Of a DNA stretch of 43,195 nt, positions 31,371 to 38,593 are shown one piece after another. The stretch is from positions 1 through 43,195 of the forward strand of contig JASEGQ010000002.1 in the NCBI GenBank assembly GCA_030017875.1. The letters run 5' to 3'. The notes below the pieces were generated by a model. The model did no database searches. It worked only from the letters and a program-made list of their open reading frames with translations, and was not told where the DNA came from. A program made the position numbers and the translations under genes. Within the stretch, counting starts at the first letter, position 1. The number at the start of each line of letters is the position of its first letter. This DNA is from Candidatus Aenigmatarchaeota archaeon. Its GTDB lineage: Archaea; Aenigmatarchaeota; Aenigmatarchaeia; CG10238-14; SCSR01.

Positions 31371-32168
31371 TTACTTTAATTTTCTTAAGTTCTTGTTGAA
31401 TTCGTTTAGCTTTTCCTCTAAAACTTCTGAGGCCTGCAAAACAACTTCTTCTGGACTCAAACCGCTAGCTTTCTCGACGTTGAAGATAAAGCAGTCTTCC
31501 ACATCTTCAACTTTTATCGCCTCTTCAGGACAAATATCTACGCATTGCATACATAAGCTGCATTCTGTAGGATCTTTTATAACGATTCTCCCCTTTTCAA
31601 TTTTCAAAACCTTTTTTACACATCTCTCAACACATTGCTTGCATGTTTCGCCTTTACATTTTTTAGAGTTAATGATAATATTCGGAAGGTTCTTATATCC
31701 AACAACCACAGCCTGCCATTTTGCATGAGTTCTTCCAATCCCGAGTTGGGCTATAGCTTCAAGTTCTAATTCTTGCTCTTCGAAAAGGTCAACTATGGGA
31801 ATCTTATCAAAAACAGGCATTACATCTCTATCCCTAGATCTCAGATCTCCTGAATAGACCCTGCAAGGTCCTTTCTTTTTTAGCACTAGCTCAGTTTGGC
31901 ATCTTTTGCATCCCTTGCCTCCACACTTGCACTCCTCTGGAAGGTTGTAAGCTCGTTTATCAAAAGTTAAAGGTATCTGTCCGAGTCTGTTTGCAAGCAC
32001 CTCATCGGTTAAGGCAGAATCATTTTTCTTAAAATCAACCCATTCTATTGCCATTGTAGGTATTTCAGACATCATTATTCTTCGTAAAGCGTTGGCAAAT
32101 TCAGCATTTATTCCTTCCACCAAAAAGCTTATCTCAGAATCTGTCTTGCTAAGGATTTGAATCTTCAT
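31371..32168 (-). CDS. rpo3/rpoD: RNA polymerase subunit D (Rpo3) with two ferredoxin-type clusters
   Basis: Subunit D pairs with subunit L to start RNA polymerase assembly. The N-terminal part is typical: SFLVEGINAEFANALRRIMMSEIPTMAIEWVDF and LANRLGQIPLTFD. Between residues 75 and 95 a CxCxxKGCxxC zinc-like loop is present (CKCGGKGCKRC). Two 4Fe-4S motifs follow: CKGETCKQCVERC and CSLCMQCVDICP, so the iron-sulfur domain keeps all eight Cys, in contrast to the many archaea with none. The end returns to the dimer domain (FIFNVEKASGLSPEEVVLQASEVL). It would normally follow rps11 directly, but two genes intervene. Confidence 0.95.
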   Translation of the reverse strand: MKIQILSKTDSEISFLVEGINAEFANALRRIMMSEIPTMAIEWVDFKKNDSALTDEVLANRLGQIPLTFDKRAYNLPEECKCGGKGCKRCQTELVLKKKGPCRVYSGDLRSRDRDVMPVFDKIPIVDLFEEQELELEAIAQLGIGRTHAKWQAVVVGYKNLPNIIINSKKCKGETCKQCVERCVKKVLKIEKGRIVIKDPTECSLCMQCVDICPEEAIKVEDVEDCFIFNVEKASGLSPEEVVLQASEVLEEKLNEFNKNLRKLK

Positions 32169-32215
32169 TCAATCACTAACTGTAGATTTCGTTATTGAAA
32201 TATTTTAAGCTTTTT

Positions 32216-32371
32216 TTACTGGTTTAATAGGAGTTCAAACGTTCCATCACGAGCTTGACAGTATTTCAAGCCTTGCTCAGCTGTCAACAGGATATCGGTA
32301 AGCCTGCCAACAGAGCCAGCGTCTTTTTCGTCTTTTGGCTTTCCGGGAATAATAACTGTAGGTCTTCCCAT
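32216..32371 (-). CDS. Possible 51-residue protein between MBL gene and rpoD
   Basis: ATG 32371 to TAA 32216 gives MGRPTVIIPGKPKDEKDAGS, then VGRLTDILLTAEQGLKYCQA and RDGTFELLLNQ. GAGGAG lies about 10 nt before ATG. The frame fills the otherwise empty gap upstream of rpoD and has a balanced composition. It is not recognised. It lies in the place where rps11 should meet rpoD. Confidence 0.4.
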   Translation of the reverse strand: MGRPTVIIPGKPKDEKDAGSVGRLTDILLTAEQGLKYCQARDGTFELLLNQ

Positions 32372-32437
32372 CGTGCTTCTACTCCTCGCTACCAACTATG
32401 CCAGTGTGAAAAAAAGTTTGTGAATGTCTTGCATTTT

Positions 32438-33007
32438 TCACTTTTTCTTGGATACCTTGAACATATCACCATGACCAGGGATTATGAAATCAGCCATTTT
32501 GACAATTTTTGCTCTGCTTTTCATTAGCAACTTTTTCTTAAAGATAAAAGGCGGTAGATTTTTTTCATCAGACCAGAAGAGATCTCCAGCAATGGCTATT
32601 GTGCCCTTATCTGTTTTAACTATAACGCTACAATCGTCATTAGAGTAATGACCTGGCGTACGAATAACTGTTACATTCTTTGTTATAGTATACTTCTCCT
32701 CAAAGAAGTGAAATTTATTTTCCACAAAAGTTTCAACACCATCTACAAACGTTGCATTTTCAAATAAGCTGTTATTTCCGATGTGATCTGGATGATAATG
32801 TGTAATTATAACATAGTCTATGTCACTCGGACTCAATCCATTTTTCTTCAAAGCCTTTTTAATCTCTTTACCTTCACCAACATTACCTGTATCTACAATT
32901 ATTTTTTTACCCGCGTCTGTAATCAAACTTATCGTGCAAGTTGCCTCGCATCCTTCCTCGTTAACCATTTTAAAATACCCAGGTCGAAGAATCTTTACTG
33001 ATGCCAT
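32438..33007 (-). CDS. Metallo-beta-lactamase-fold hydrolase
   Basis: 189 residues. Ligand motifs in order: HYHPDH (ITHYHPDHIGN), then a later His (RTPGHYSND), Asp (IAGDLFWSD) and the last His (IIPGHGDMF). These bind two metal ions in hydrolases of this fold. The short size and the start KILRPGYFKMVNEEGCEATCTISLI resemble small stand-alone MBLAC1-like proteins. The substrate is unknown. Located between rps11 and rpoD, where most archaea have nothing. Confidence 0.85.
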   Translation of the reverse strand: MASVKILRPGYFKMVNEEGCEATCTISLITDAGKKIIVDTGNVGEGKEIKKALKKNGLSPSDIDYVIITHYHPDHIGNNSLFENATFVDGVETFVENKFHFFEEKYTITKNVTVIRTPGHYSNDDCSVIVKTDKGTIAIAGDLFWSDEKNLPPFIFKKKLLMKSRAKIVKMADFIIPGHGDMFKVSKKK

Positions 33008-33137
33008 AACCTAAACCTCTTTTATTTTTTAATTTCCACATTTTTTAAGTTTAAATTAATTCTGTTTGATCGTGTTTAGATTCGTCTTCTTTCGCAGAGA
33101 TTTTAAAAATAGCAAGAACTGTAGTAGCTTAGAAGGC

Positions 33138-33600
33138 TTAAACACGCCTCCCTCTTCTTCCACCCTTAGGCCGCATCTTCCCATGATCACTTAGACTTAG
33201 TCTAATGTATGATGGGAGTCACGTCTTCAATCATTCCTTTCCGAGATTAATCAATTCGGAGTCCTGCGCGAGCCAAAGCCCTTTACGAAAAATTTTATCG
33301 CGGGCTGTGCACCTGGCCCAGGTGACTTTGACTTTACTCCTCCTGCGGCTCTAACTTTAACATGAACTCCTGTCAAGCCTTTTGCTAAAGCCTCTTCTGC
33401 AGCCTTTTTCGCAGCTATCATGATTAGCTTAACATGGCTGGAAAAGGCATTCCCTCTTCTCTGTCCTTGTCTGTCATCATCCCTCCAGAATATCTCGCTA
33501 TGGTCTCTGCTCCGGTGATGTCTGTTATGTGTACAATAGTGTTATTTGTTGTACTGTAGATGTGAGCTATTCCCCATACCTCCTTCCGTTTTTCTCCCAT
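33138..33600 (-). CDS. rps11: Ribosomal protein uS11, gene interrupted by four micro-introns
   Basis: uS11 binds 16S rRNA on the small-subunit platform. From ATG 33600 the frame reads [20 protein letters not shown]... then stops after 58 residues. Three other frame segments carry the rest: [52 protein letters not shown] and [12 protein letters not shown]. Removing 14, 13, 15 and 22 nt at four BHB-like sites joins all of them: 463 - 64 = 399 nt, exactly 132 residues plus stop, with each junction giving the consensus residue. ATG overlaps the uS4 stop (TAATG), with GGGGGTG upstream. No intact second copy is in the window. Confidence 0.94.
33185..33206 (-). other. rps11 micro-intron 4, 22 nt
   Basis: The intron interior holds the inverted repeat TTAGA-CTAAG-TCTAA. 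Exon TCAT pairs with intron GTGA (one T-G); bulges AC|A and TC|A; layout 1+15+4+2. Splicing yields ATA C|AT GGG AAG, i.e. [12 protein letters not shown]. The product is one residue shorter than usual at this point (HG rather than HDG), so the boundaries are slightly less sure. Confidence 0.75.
33239..33253 (-). other. rps11 micro-intron 3, 15 nt
   Basis: Intron TGATTAATCTCGGAA. Exon CCGA pairs with intron TCGG; bulges AT|T and AA|A; layout 1+8+4+2. Splicing yields CGA AT|A GGA ATG, i.e. LRIGMIED. Its length is a multiple of three but it contains TAA. Confidence 0.88.
33283..33295 (-). other. rps11 micro-intron 2, 13 nt
   Basis: Intron AAATTTTTCGTAA. Exon GCGA pairs with intron TCGT (one G-T); bulges TA|A and AA|A; layout 1+6+4+2. 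Splicing yields GCG ATA|AGG GCT TTG, i.e. AIRALARAG. Confidence 0.87.
33417..33430 (-). other. rps11 micro-intron 1, 14 nt
   Basis: Intron AAGCTAATCATGAT. Exon CATG pairs with intron CATG; bulges TT|A and AT|A; layout 1+7+4+2. Splicing yields GCC ATG TT|A GCT GCG, i.e. AMLAAKKAA, matching the family. Unspliced RNA stops at TAA inside it. Confidence 0.88.
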
Positions 33601-34061
33601 TATTCACCCCCTTTTTGGACAGTTATTTTGTTTTCTTCCTCTTTAGCAACCAAGTAGCTCGGGTATGATATTTTTTTGTTGTTAATTTTAACATGACCAT
33701 GAACTATGAATTGTCTGGCTTGTTTTGGTGTGTTGGCCAAGCCCTTCCTAGTCAAAATCGTTTGTAGCCTTCTTTCCAAAATATTTTCTACAGTTAGACT
33801 CAAGACATCGCTCAAGCTAGCGTTCTCATTTAACAACCCAAGCTTAGCCAGTTTTTTTATCAATAATTTCTCCTTTTCTTTATCTCTTTTCGCAGCCAGT
33901 TCTCTAGCCATTCTCCTGTATTTCCTTAGCAAAGCCTCTGCTCTCCATATCTCCTTCTTTCTTCTTAGTCCAAAATCTTTTAGCAATTTTCTCTCTCTTT
34001 CTATCCTAGCTTTGTCCCATTTTTTTAATGGTCTCTCGTATTTTTTTCTCTGTTTCTTCAT
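33600..34061 (-). CDS. rps4: Ribosomal protein uS4
   Basis: uS4 nucleates small-subunit assembly. The start [49 protein letters not shown] is typical of archaeal uS4. The S4 RNA-binding domain is [42 protein letters not shown]. Length 153 is at the short end (about 165-180 is common), mostly through a shorter tail. It sits 4 nt after uS13 and overlaps rps11 by 1 nt. No intron was detected in this gene. Confidence 0.95.
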   Translation of the reverse strand: MKKQRKKYERPLKKWDKARIERERKLLKDFGLRRKKEIWRAEALLRKYRRMARELAAKRDKEKEKLLIKKLAKLGLLNENASLSDVLSLTVENILERRLQTILTRKGLANTPKQARQFIVHGHVKINNKKISYPSYLVAKEEENKITVQKGGE

Positions 34062-34065
34062 TCGA

Positions 34066-34629
34066 TCACTTCTTTTTCTCTTCCTTCTTTGTCATAGCAA
34101 TTCTCACAGCCTTTCTTACAACACCAACAACTCTCCCTTTTCTAAAAGAGCTTCTTGTTCTCTGGCCACGAACAGGCAAACCAAGCATGTGTCTTACTCC
34201 TTTGTAAGTTTTTAAATCGATCATCCTTTGCACATCAAACTTTTTTGTAATTTCCAAGTCAGGGCCAGTTACATGCATATCCTTTCCGGTCTCTATATCT
34301 CTCCTTCTGTTCACCAAATAAGTAGGAACACCAAATTTGACAGGGTCTTTAATTACTTCTTCAATTTTTTTGATTTCACTTTCGCTTAAAGATCCGAGCT
34401 TCGTCTTCGGATCAAAGCCAGAAGCGATACAAATGGCCTTACTCATTGTATGGCCTATTCCCTTAATCCTCTTCAGAGCTCTTATCAAGGGCTTTTCTCC
34501 ATCAAGATCTGTACCAGCAACTCTTACTATTGTTTTTATCTCAACTTTAGGTCTTTCGATTTTTATAGGTTTGACTACTTTTTTCTCCTTTTCCTTTTCT
34601 TCCGGAACTTTTACCTTTGTTACTCCCAT
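34066..34629 (-). CDS. rps13: Ribosomal protein uS13
   Basis: uS13 sits at the head of the small subunit and contacts tRNA. Core: RVAGTDLDGEKPLIRALKRIKGIGHTMSKAICIASGFDPKTKLGSLSESEIKKIEEVI, then RRRDIETGKDMHVTGPDLEITKKFDVQRMIDLKTYKGVRHMLGLPVRGQRTRSSFRKGR. It has an N-terminal extension of about 30 residues rich in Lys/Glu/Pro (KVPEEKEKEKKVVKPIKIER), unusual for the family. First gene of the uS13-uS4-uS11 block; tRNA-Ala lies 52 nt upstream on the same strand. Confidence 0.95.
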   Translation of the reverse strand: MGVTKVKVPEEKEKEKKVVKPIKIERPKVEIKTIVRVAGTDLDGEKPLIRALKRIKGIGHTMSKAICIASGFDPKTKLGSLSESEIKKIEEVIKDPVKFGVPTYLVNRRRDIETGKDMHVTGPDLEITKKFDVQRMIDLKTYKGVRHMLGLPVRGQRTRSSFRKGRVVGVVRKAVRIAMTKKEEKKK

Positions 34630-34714
34630 ATTATCACATTTGGTTGTTATTTAATTTGAAGTATTTTAAACTTTGAAAAATGGACCGGCAGGGATTTGAA
34701 CCCTGAGCCTCTTC

Positions 34715-34730
34715 ATTGCAGCTCAATGCT
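34715..34730 (-). other. 16-nt intron at 39/40 of tRNA-Ala
   Basis: Intron AGCATTGAGCTGCAAT. Exon GGCA pairs with intron TGCA at three of four positions; bulges TG|A and AT|G; layout 1+9+4+2. Removal restores stem CTTCC/GGAAG. The exon helix for it forms only after intron 2 is removed or looped out, suggesting ordered splicing. Confidence 0.7.
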
Positions 34731-34736
34731 CATGCC

Positions 34737-34749
34737 TTTTCCGTTTTCT
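34737..34749 (-). other. 13-nt intron at 33/34 of tRNA-Ala
   Basis: Intron AGAAAACGGAAAA. Exon TTCC pairs with intron GGAA, a perfect helix; bulges TT|A and AA|G; layout 1+6+4+2. It splits the anticodon loop just before the anticodon. Confidence 0.82.
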
Positions 34750-34760
34750 AAGGAAGCGAT

Positions 34761-34772
34761 TTTGGCATCATT
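34761..34772 (-). other. 12-nt intron in D arm of tRNA-Ala
   Basis: Intron AATGATGCCAAA. Exon TGGT pairs with intron GCCA (one T-G); bulges AG|A and AA|A; layout 1+5+4+2. Splicing restores the D stem GATC/GATC. This is the shortest intron in the window. Confidence 0.83.
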
Positions 34773-34976
34773 CTACCATTGATCTACCGGCCCAAAAATG
34801 GATTTAATAAATTAATATCATTAATACTTTCTTTAAATATTTAGATGTGGTTTGATTTCTATCCAGATTTCCAAGGGATGTTTGCTGTAACCAGCTTGTT
34901 GCCGACGAAATTGTTGGCTTGCGTTCTGCGAACCATAATCATGGAAAGCTCCAACATTAGTTATAGGTTGCTAGAG

Positions 34977-35144
34977 TTATTTGCGTGTCCATTTAAGTTT
35001 CTTGGGCTCTCTCTTCATAAAATAATTCTTCTCACATTTCGACGAATCGAAAAAAATTATAGTGCCGTCTGATTTTACAAACATCTTTCCCACATTTCTT
35101 TTGATTATCCTGCCACAGAAAGTACACTTTATATTAACCACCAT
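34977..35144 (-). CDS. rpl24e: Ribosomal protein eL24
   Basis: 55 residues, [17 protein letters not shown]...[36 protein letters not shown] in outline (C-x2-C, then D-G-T, S-S-K-C-E-K-N, and the end KKLKWT). The order L7Ae-eS28-eL24 is typical of archaea. The usual zinc site is C-x2-C...C-x3-C; here the third Cys is Asp (FDSSKC), so zinc binding would use three Cys and one Asp or be lost. The ndk and infB genes that often follow are absent. The 160 nt downstream contain only short unconvincing frames before tRNA-Ala. Confidence 0.9.
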   Translation of the reverse strand: MVVNIKCTFCGRIIKRNVGKMFVKSDGTIIFFDSSKCEKNYFMKREPKKLKWTRK

Positions 35145-35213
35145 TATAACTTTTTAAACAAATGCTATTACATTATTACTTTCTTTTCCGTTTCTTAACA
35201 TCAGATGTGTATT

Positions 35214-35423
35214 TTACCTTTCAACCATCTTCGCAGCAGTTTCCATTTCTGTTTCTCGAAGCATCAAAATATCTCCAATTCTTATCGGCCCTAAAACATT
35301 CCTTGTCAATACCTTACCTTTATCAGGGCCTTCCAAAACTTTACATCTAACTTGCATCACTCCTCTCACGCCAGTTCTGCCAAGCAATTGCAGTACCTCT
35401 GCAGGATATGCTTCTTTTTCCAT
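35214..35423 (-). CDS. rps28e: Ribosomal protein eS28
   Basis: 69 residues, an OB-fold small-subunit protein. Family signs: [28 protein letters not shown], then [28 protein letters not shown] (LxRNVxGPxRxGDILxLxETE hallmark). Starts 4 nt after the L7Ae stop, so translation is probably coupled. Confidence 0.95.
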   Translation of the reverse strand: MEKEAYPAEVLQLLGRTGVRGVMQVRCKVLEGPDKGKVLTRNVLGPIRIGDILMLRETEMETAAKMVER

Positions 35424-35427
35424 CTTA

Positions 35428-35796
35428 TCACTTCTTTAACTCAGAAATCCTTTTAATTATTTCTTCTAAGGCTTCTTTTGCGTCCCCAGGCTCAACAACA
35501 CAAACCGAGGCAGAGGCAACATCTATACCAGCAGCTCTTCCAAGTTCTTGCTTGCTTGGGACATATAAGTAAGGAACTTTCTTCTCTTCACACAAAGCCG
35601 GTAAGTGCATCACAATCTCTTCTGGTTCAACATCCTCAGCTATAACAACAAGCCGAGCTATACCTTTTTCTATAGCTTTTGTAGTCTCGTTCGTTCCCTT
35701 CTTGACTTTTCCAGTATTTTTTGCTACCTCAACGGCTTGTAACACCTTTTCACTCAGGTCTTTTGGCACGCTAAATTTCACATAAGCCCTCGGCAT
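35428..35796 (-). CDS. rpl7ae: Ribosomal protein eL8 / L7Ae
   Basis: L7Ae binds kink-turns in 23S rRNA, C/D and H/ACA guide RNAs and RNase P. Sequence: [41 protein letters not shown] (RNA-binding KGxNExTKAIE), [54 protein letters not shown]. Start at ATG 35796 with GAGGT 7 nt upstream (an ATG at 35799 is also possible). It supplies the third core protein for the Nop5-fibrillarin sRNP encoded elsewhere in the window. Confidence 0.96.
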   Translation of the reverse strand: MPRAYVKFSVPKDLSEKVLQAVEVAKNTGKVKKGTNETTKAIEKGIARLVVIAEDVEPEEIVMHLPALCEEKKVPYLYVPSKQELGRAAGIDVASASVCVVEPGDAKEALEEIIKRISELKK

Positions 35797-35823
35797 CATT
35801 TTACCTCATTCAGTCTTATAATT

Positions 35824-37488
35824 CTATTTATGGGCAAAATATAAAACTATATCCTTATCTGCCTTGTCTACTCTTGCAAACCCAATCCTCTGTAGCTGGA
35901 TTAAGTCATTTGCTTTTACTTTTTTGATATCAGGCTCGGCTATTGCAGTTTTTTCTCTTCCATCAGGCATTATTACCTTGATTTTAACATTTGGCTCTGA
36001 TACCCACTGGATTTTTTGAGCTTCTTTTTTTATTTTCCTGCTTATAAATTCAGCTTCTTTTTTTAATTTCACAGTGAACAGACTTATTAGTCCAATTTCT
36101 TGGTTTTTAAATTTTTTAAAGTCTTCTTTCTCGACATAAATTTTCTTTGTGTTAACTGGAATTTTTCTATAGCCTCTTGGAAAATCAGGGTGCAAATGAG
36201 CTTTTACTTCATCTATTCTAGGTGCTTTTCTAACAGAAATGCTTACAGGATCAAAAACAGCAAAATAACGGTTAGCTTTAGGATCAATAATTTTTCTATT
36301 CTCTGCATAAAGGATCTCAGCTGGAACAGTTACATCAGCCAAACTCAGTCCCATGTTCAAAATGAACTTCCTTACAGCTTCTGGCTGTATTCCTCTTTTT
36401 CTCAAAGATTGCAAGCTCCAAGTTCTTGGGTCATCCCAGCCAGAGTATTCCCTCCTTTCTATTGCCTTTCTAGCCTCTGTTTTGCTCAATTTAAATTCTT
36501 CGATGTTTAACAAACCATAATGAATGAATTCAGGTTTCTTTAAACCAAGTTTATCCCAAATAAACTCTTCCATCATGTCTTCCATTATCAGATCCTTTCC
36601 GCGTAAGATGTGCGTGATTCCAAGCAACTGGTCATCGAATGCCCAGCTTGCTTCTAATAGTGGCCAAGCTTTGAATTTTCTTCCAACTCTTGGGTGTTCC
36701 CTTTCTACAATCCTGAATAAAACTCTATCCCTAAAAGCAGGGTTTGGATGTTTCATATCAGTTTTCAGTCTTAAGACAGCCTCCCCCTCTCTATATTTTC
36801 CGGCTATCATGTCTTTCCATTTCTTTAGATTTTCTTCTCTGCTGAGATTTCTGTGCACGCATTCAATTCCTTCGGCTCTATTTTTTCTTAGAGTTTCAAC
36901 ATCACACTCGCAAACATAAGCTAAACCTTTTTTTATCAGTTCTTCAACACCATCGTAAAAAAAATTCAATCTATCTGATTTGTATATAAGTTTATCCCAT
37001 TTTACTCCCAGCCATTTTAAACCATCGGTTATCATGTCATAAGCTTCGGGAATAACAAATTTTTCCTCTGAACCTATCGTGTCGTCTATTACTAGCAAAA
37101 GTTTTCCTTTATATTTTTTAGCATATTCGTCGTTTAAGATAACCATCCTTGCATTGCCGATGTGCAAAGGACCTGAAGGAAAAGGGGCTAGACGCATCAC
37201 AACCTTTTTGTATCTTTCTGCATTTGGCAAAGGGGGCAATTCTTTCTTTTCTTCAATTTTCTTTTCCTCAAATTTTATCCCTAAATTTTTAAGTTGTACT
37301 TCTTGTTTTTTGACTGACCAAGAGTTAACTTCTTCAACGGTTTTTTTAACCTCAGGAATAATTTCTTTTATCTTTGTTTTTAACTCTGGTTTTTCAGCTA
37401 TGATCTTGCCAAGAACTGCCTGTACATCAGCTCTCCCTTCGTGCTGGATTGCGTTAATCAAAGCATGTTTCAATATAAAATCCTTCAT
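35824..37488 (-). CDS. gltX: Glutamyl-tRNA synthetase (archaeal type)
   Basis: GluRS charges tRNA-Glu and, in archaea, tRNA-Gln as well. An archaeal N-terminal helical region (residues 1-90) is followed by the class I core: PFPSGPLHIGNARMVILNDEYAKKYKG (HIGH as HIGN), DDTIGSEEKFVIPEAYDMI, and KLSKTEARK in place of KMSKS near residue 335. The beta-barrel anticodon-binding domain follows (RYFAVFDPVSISVRKAP...). The length 554 is typical. It lies upstream of rpl7ae with a 24-nt gap and ends the conserved block. Confidence 0.95.
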   Translation of the reverse strand: MKDFILKHALINAIQHEGRADVQAVLGKIIAEKPELKTKIKEIIPEVKKTVEEVNSWSVKKQEVQLKNLGIKFEEKKIEEKKELPPLPNAERYKKVVMRLAPFPSGPLHIGNARMVILNDEYAKKYKGKLLLVIDDTIGSEEKFVIPEAYDMITDGLKWLGVKWDKLIYKSDRLNFFYDGVEELIKKGLAYVCECDVETLRKNRAEGIECVHRNLSREENLKKWKDMIAGKYREGEAVLRLKTDMKHPNPAFRDRVLFRIVEREHPRVGRKFKAWPLLEASWAFDDQLLGITHILRGKDLIMEDMMEEFIWDKLGLKKPEFIHYGLLNIEEFKLSKTEARKAIERREYSGWDDPRTWSLQSLRKRGIQPEAVRKFILNMGLSLADVTVPAEILYAENRKIIDPKANRYFAVFDPVSISVRKAPRIDEVKAHLHPDFPRGYRKIPVNTKKIYVEKEDFKKFKNQEIGLISLFTVKLKKEAEFISRKIKKEAQKIQWVSEPNVKIKVIMPDGREKTAIAEPDIKKVKANDLIQLQRIGFARVDKADKDIVLYFAHK

Positions 37489-37556
37489 AATCTTATCTTA
37501 TCTTTAAGATAAAAAGAAAAAAGTTTAGCTAATTCTGCTATTAGCACCTTCCATAG

Positions 37557-38396
37557 CTAAGTCATTATAATAGAAGCATAACCTACAACTGAAGCAAAAT
37601 CTTGAGTTACATCACCAGAACTAGCATATTTTAATAGCTCAGCTTTTTTTGATCCCAGCTCTTTTGCTGCAATCATTGCGATGGCAATTGGCCCGAAACC
37701 GCACAAGCTTGCGCTCTTTTCATTTATTTTCTGGAAGAATTCCTTTTCGTCCAATTTCAGTATTGATCTGATCATCGTTTTATCCGTTTTTTCTGCAATC
37801 TCTTGAGGAACATAGTGTGAAAAATCAGAGCTAGCTAAAACAACCCATTTTTCTTTCTGCTTTTTGATTACACTTGCTATACCCTTTCCTATTAGTCTGC
37901 AACTTTCTAATAAAGTGTCGTCAGCAAACTCATTCAGCACACAAATAGGAACAAACTTAAAATCATCTCCAAATTTGAATTGCAGGAAAGGCAACTGAAC
38001 CTCTATGCTATGCTCGTATTGATGAGCAAGAACGTCATATTCTAATATCTTGCACTCTTTTGCTAATTTTTCTGCCACGTCCTCGTTGATCACAACTTCT
38101 CCGAGAGGAGTTTTCCATAGTCCTGACTTCATCAAAGCAAATCTAGCTCCCATTCCAGAGTGATTCGGACCAAGAATTATAAAGTTTGCTTTATCTAGTT
38201 TTGAATAGGTCCATGCAGCGATCGGGCCAGAATAAACATAACCAGCGTGAGGCACAACAGCAGCAATAACCTTTTGCTTTTTCATGCTTTTTGGCCCGAG
38301 CTTGTGACTGAAACAGTAATTTATCTGTTTTTTTAGTGATTCTGCATCTAAGTTGTAGAAAGTTCCAGCTACTGTCGGTTCTCTTAGTACTATCAT
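37557..38396 (-). CDS. MEMO1 family protein (AmmeMemoRadiSam system B)
   Basis: Family signs: VAGTFYNLDAESLKKQI at the start, AAVVPHAGYVYSGPIAAWTYSKLDKANFIILGPNHSGMG, QYEHSIEVQLPFLQF, ASSDFSHYVP and CGFGPIAIAMIAA. The His and Asp/Cys residues line a metal or redox centre related to class III extradiol dioxygenases. In archaea MEMO often lies near an AMMECR1 and a radical-SAM gene; neither is next to it here. The role is unknown. 279 residues is normal. Confidence 0.92.
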   Translation of the reverse strand: MIVLREPTVAGTFYNLDAESLKKQINYCFSHKLGPKSMKKQKVIAAVVPHAGYVYSGPIAAWTYSKLDKANFIILGPNHSGMGARFALMKSGLWKTPLGEVVINEDVAEKLAKECKILEYDVLAHQYEHSIEVQLPFLQFKFGDDFKFVPICVLNEFADDTLLESCRLIGKGIASVIKKQKEKWVVLASSDFSHYVPQEIAEKTDKTMIRSILKLDEKEFFQKINEKSASLCGFGPIAIAMIAAKELGSKKAELLKYASSGDVTQDFASVVGYASIIMT

Positions 38397-38593
38397 TCTC
38401 CCATTTCCACTTAGTTCATTCTACCTATTTAATCTTAGTCGAGTTCAAATTAATTGTTTTCCTTCCTAAACAGCCAAAATTTTTTTTAAAAGCTATTTTT
38501 ACTTCTTGCATTTCCAACATATGTTTCTAAATAACTATATCATCAAGTATAAATAGACCTTTTGGTGAATATTTAATTAGAGTGTGAGAAAAT

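Larger units (their letters stand above)
34681..34793 (-). tRNA. tRNA-Ala(GGC) with three micro-introns
   Basis: The gene is 113 nt. Acceptor GGGCCGG/CCGGTCC includes G3-U70, the alanine identity pair, and A73. Removing 12, 13 and 16 nt leaves 72 nt: D arm GATC-AATGGTA-GATC, anticodon stem CTTCC/GGAAG with loop TTGGCAT (anticodon GGC), variable loop AGGCT, T arm CAGGG-TTCAAAT-CCCTG. An alternative single 29-nt intron would give anticodon TGC (also Ala), but leaves a C-T mismatch at 31-39 and lacks BHB pairing. Confidence 0.92.

Noticed and set aside
32255-32527. Plus-strand frame of 90 residues
   Set aside because: It overlaps the MBL gene end and the minus-strand 51-residue frame; composition looks non-coding.
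33138-33600. Sequencing errors or a pseudogene as the cause of rps11 frame breaks
   Set aside because: Four inserts of 13-22 nt each remove cleanly to a consensus protein and each has matching helix and bulge geometry; random errors or decay would not do this, and the gene is essential.
34708-34749. Single 29-nt intron in tRNA-Ala giving anticodon TGC
   Set aside because: It leaves a C31-T39 mismatch and no 4-bp intron-exon helix; two introns of 13 and 16 nt give a perfect stem. Kept only as an alternative.
34816-34976. Short frames after eL24 as a remnant of ndk
   Set aside because: Neither short frame shows nucleoside diphosphate kinase motifs; left unassigned.
34845-35072. Plus-strand frame of 75 residues over the eL24 gene
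   Set aside because: It is antisense to the clear eL24 gene and has no recognisable features.
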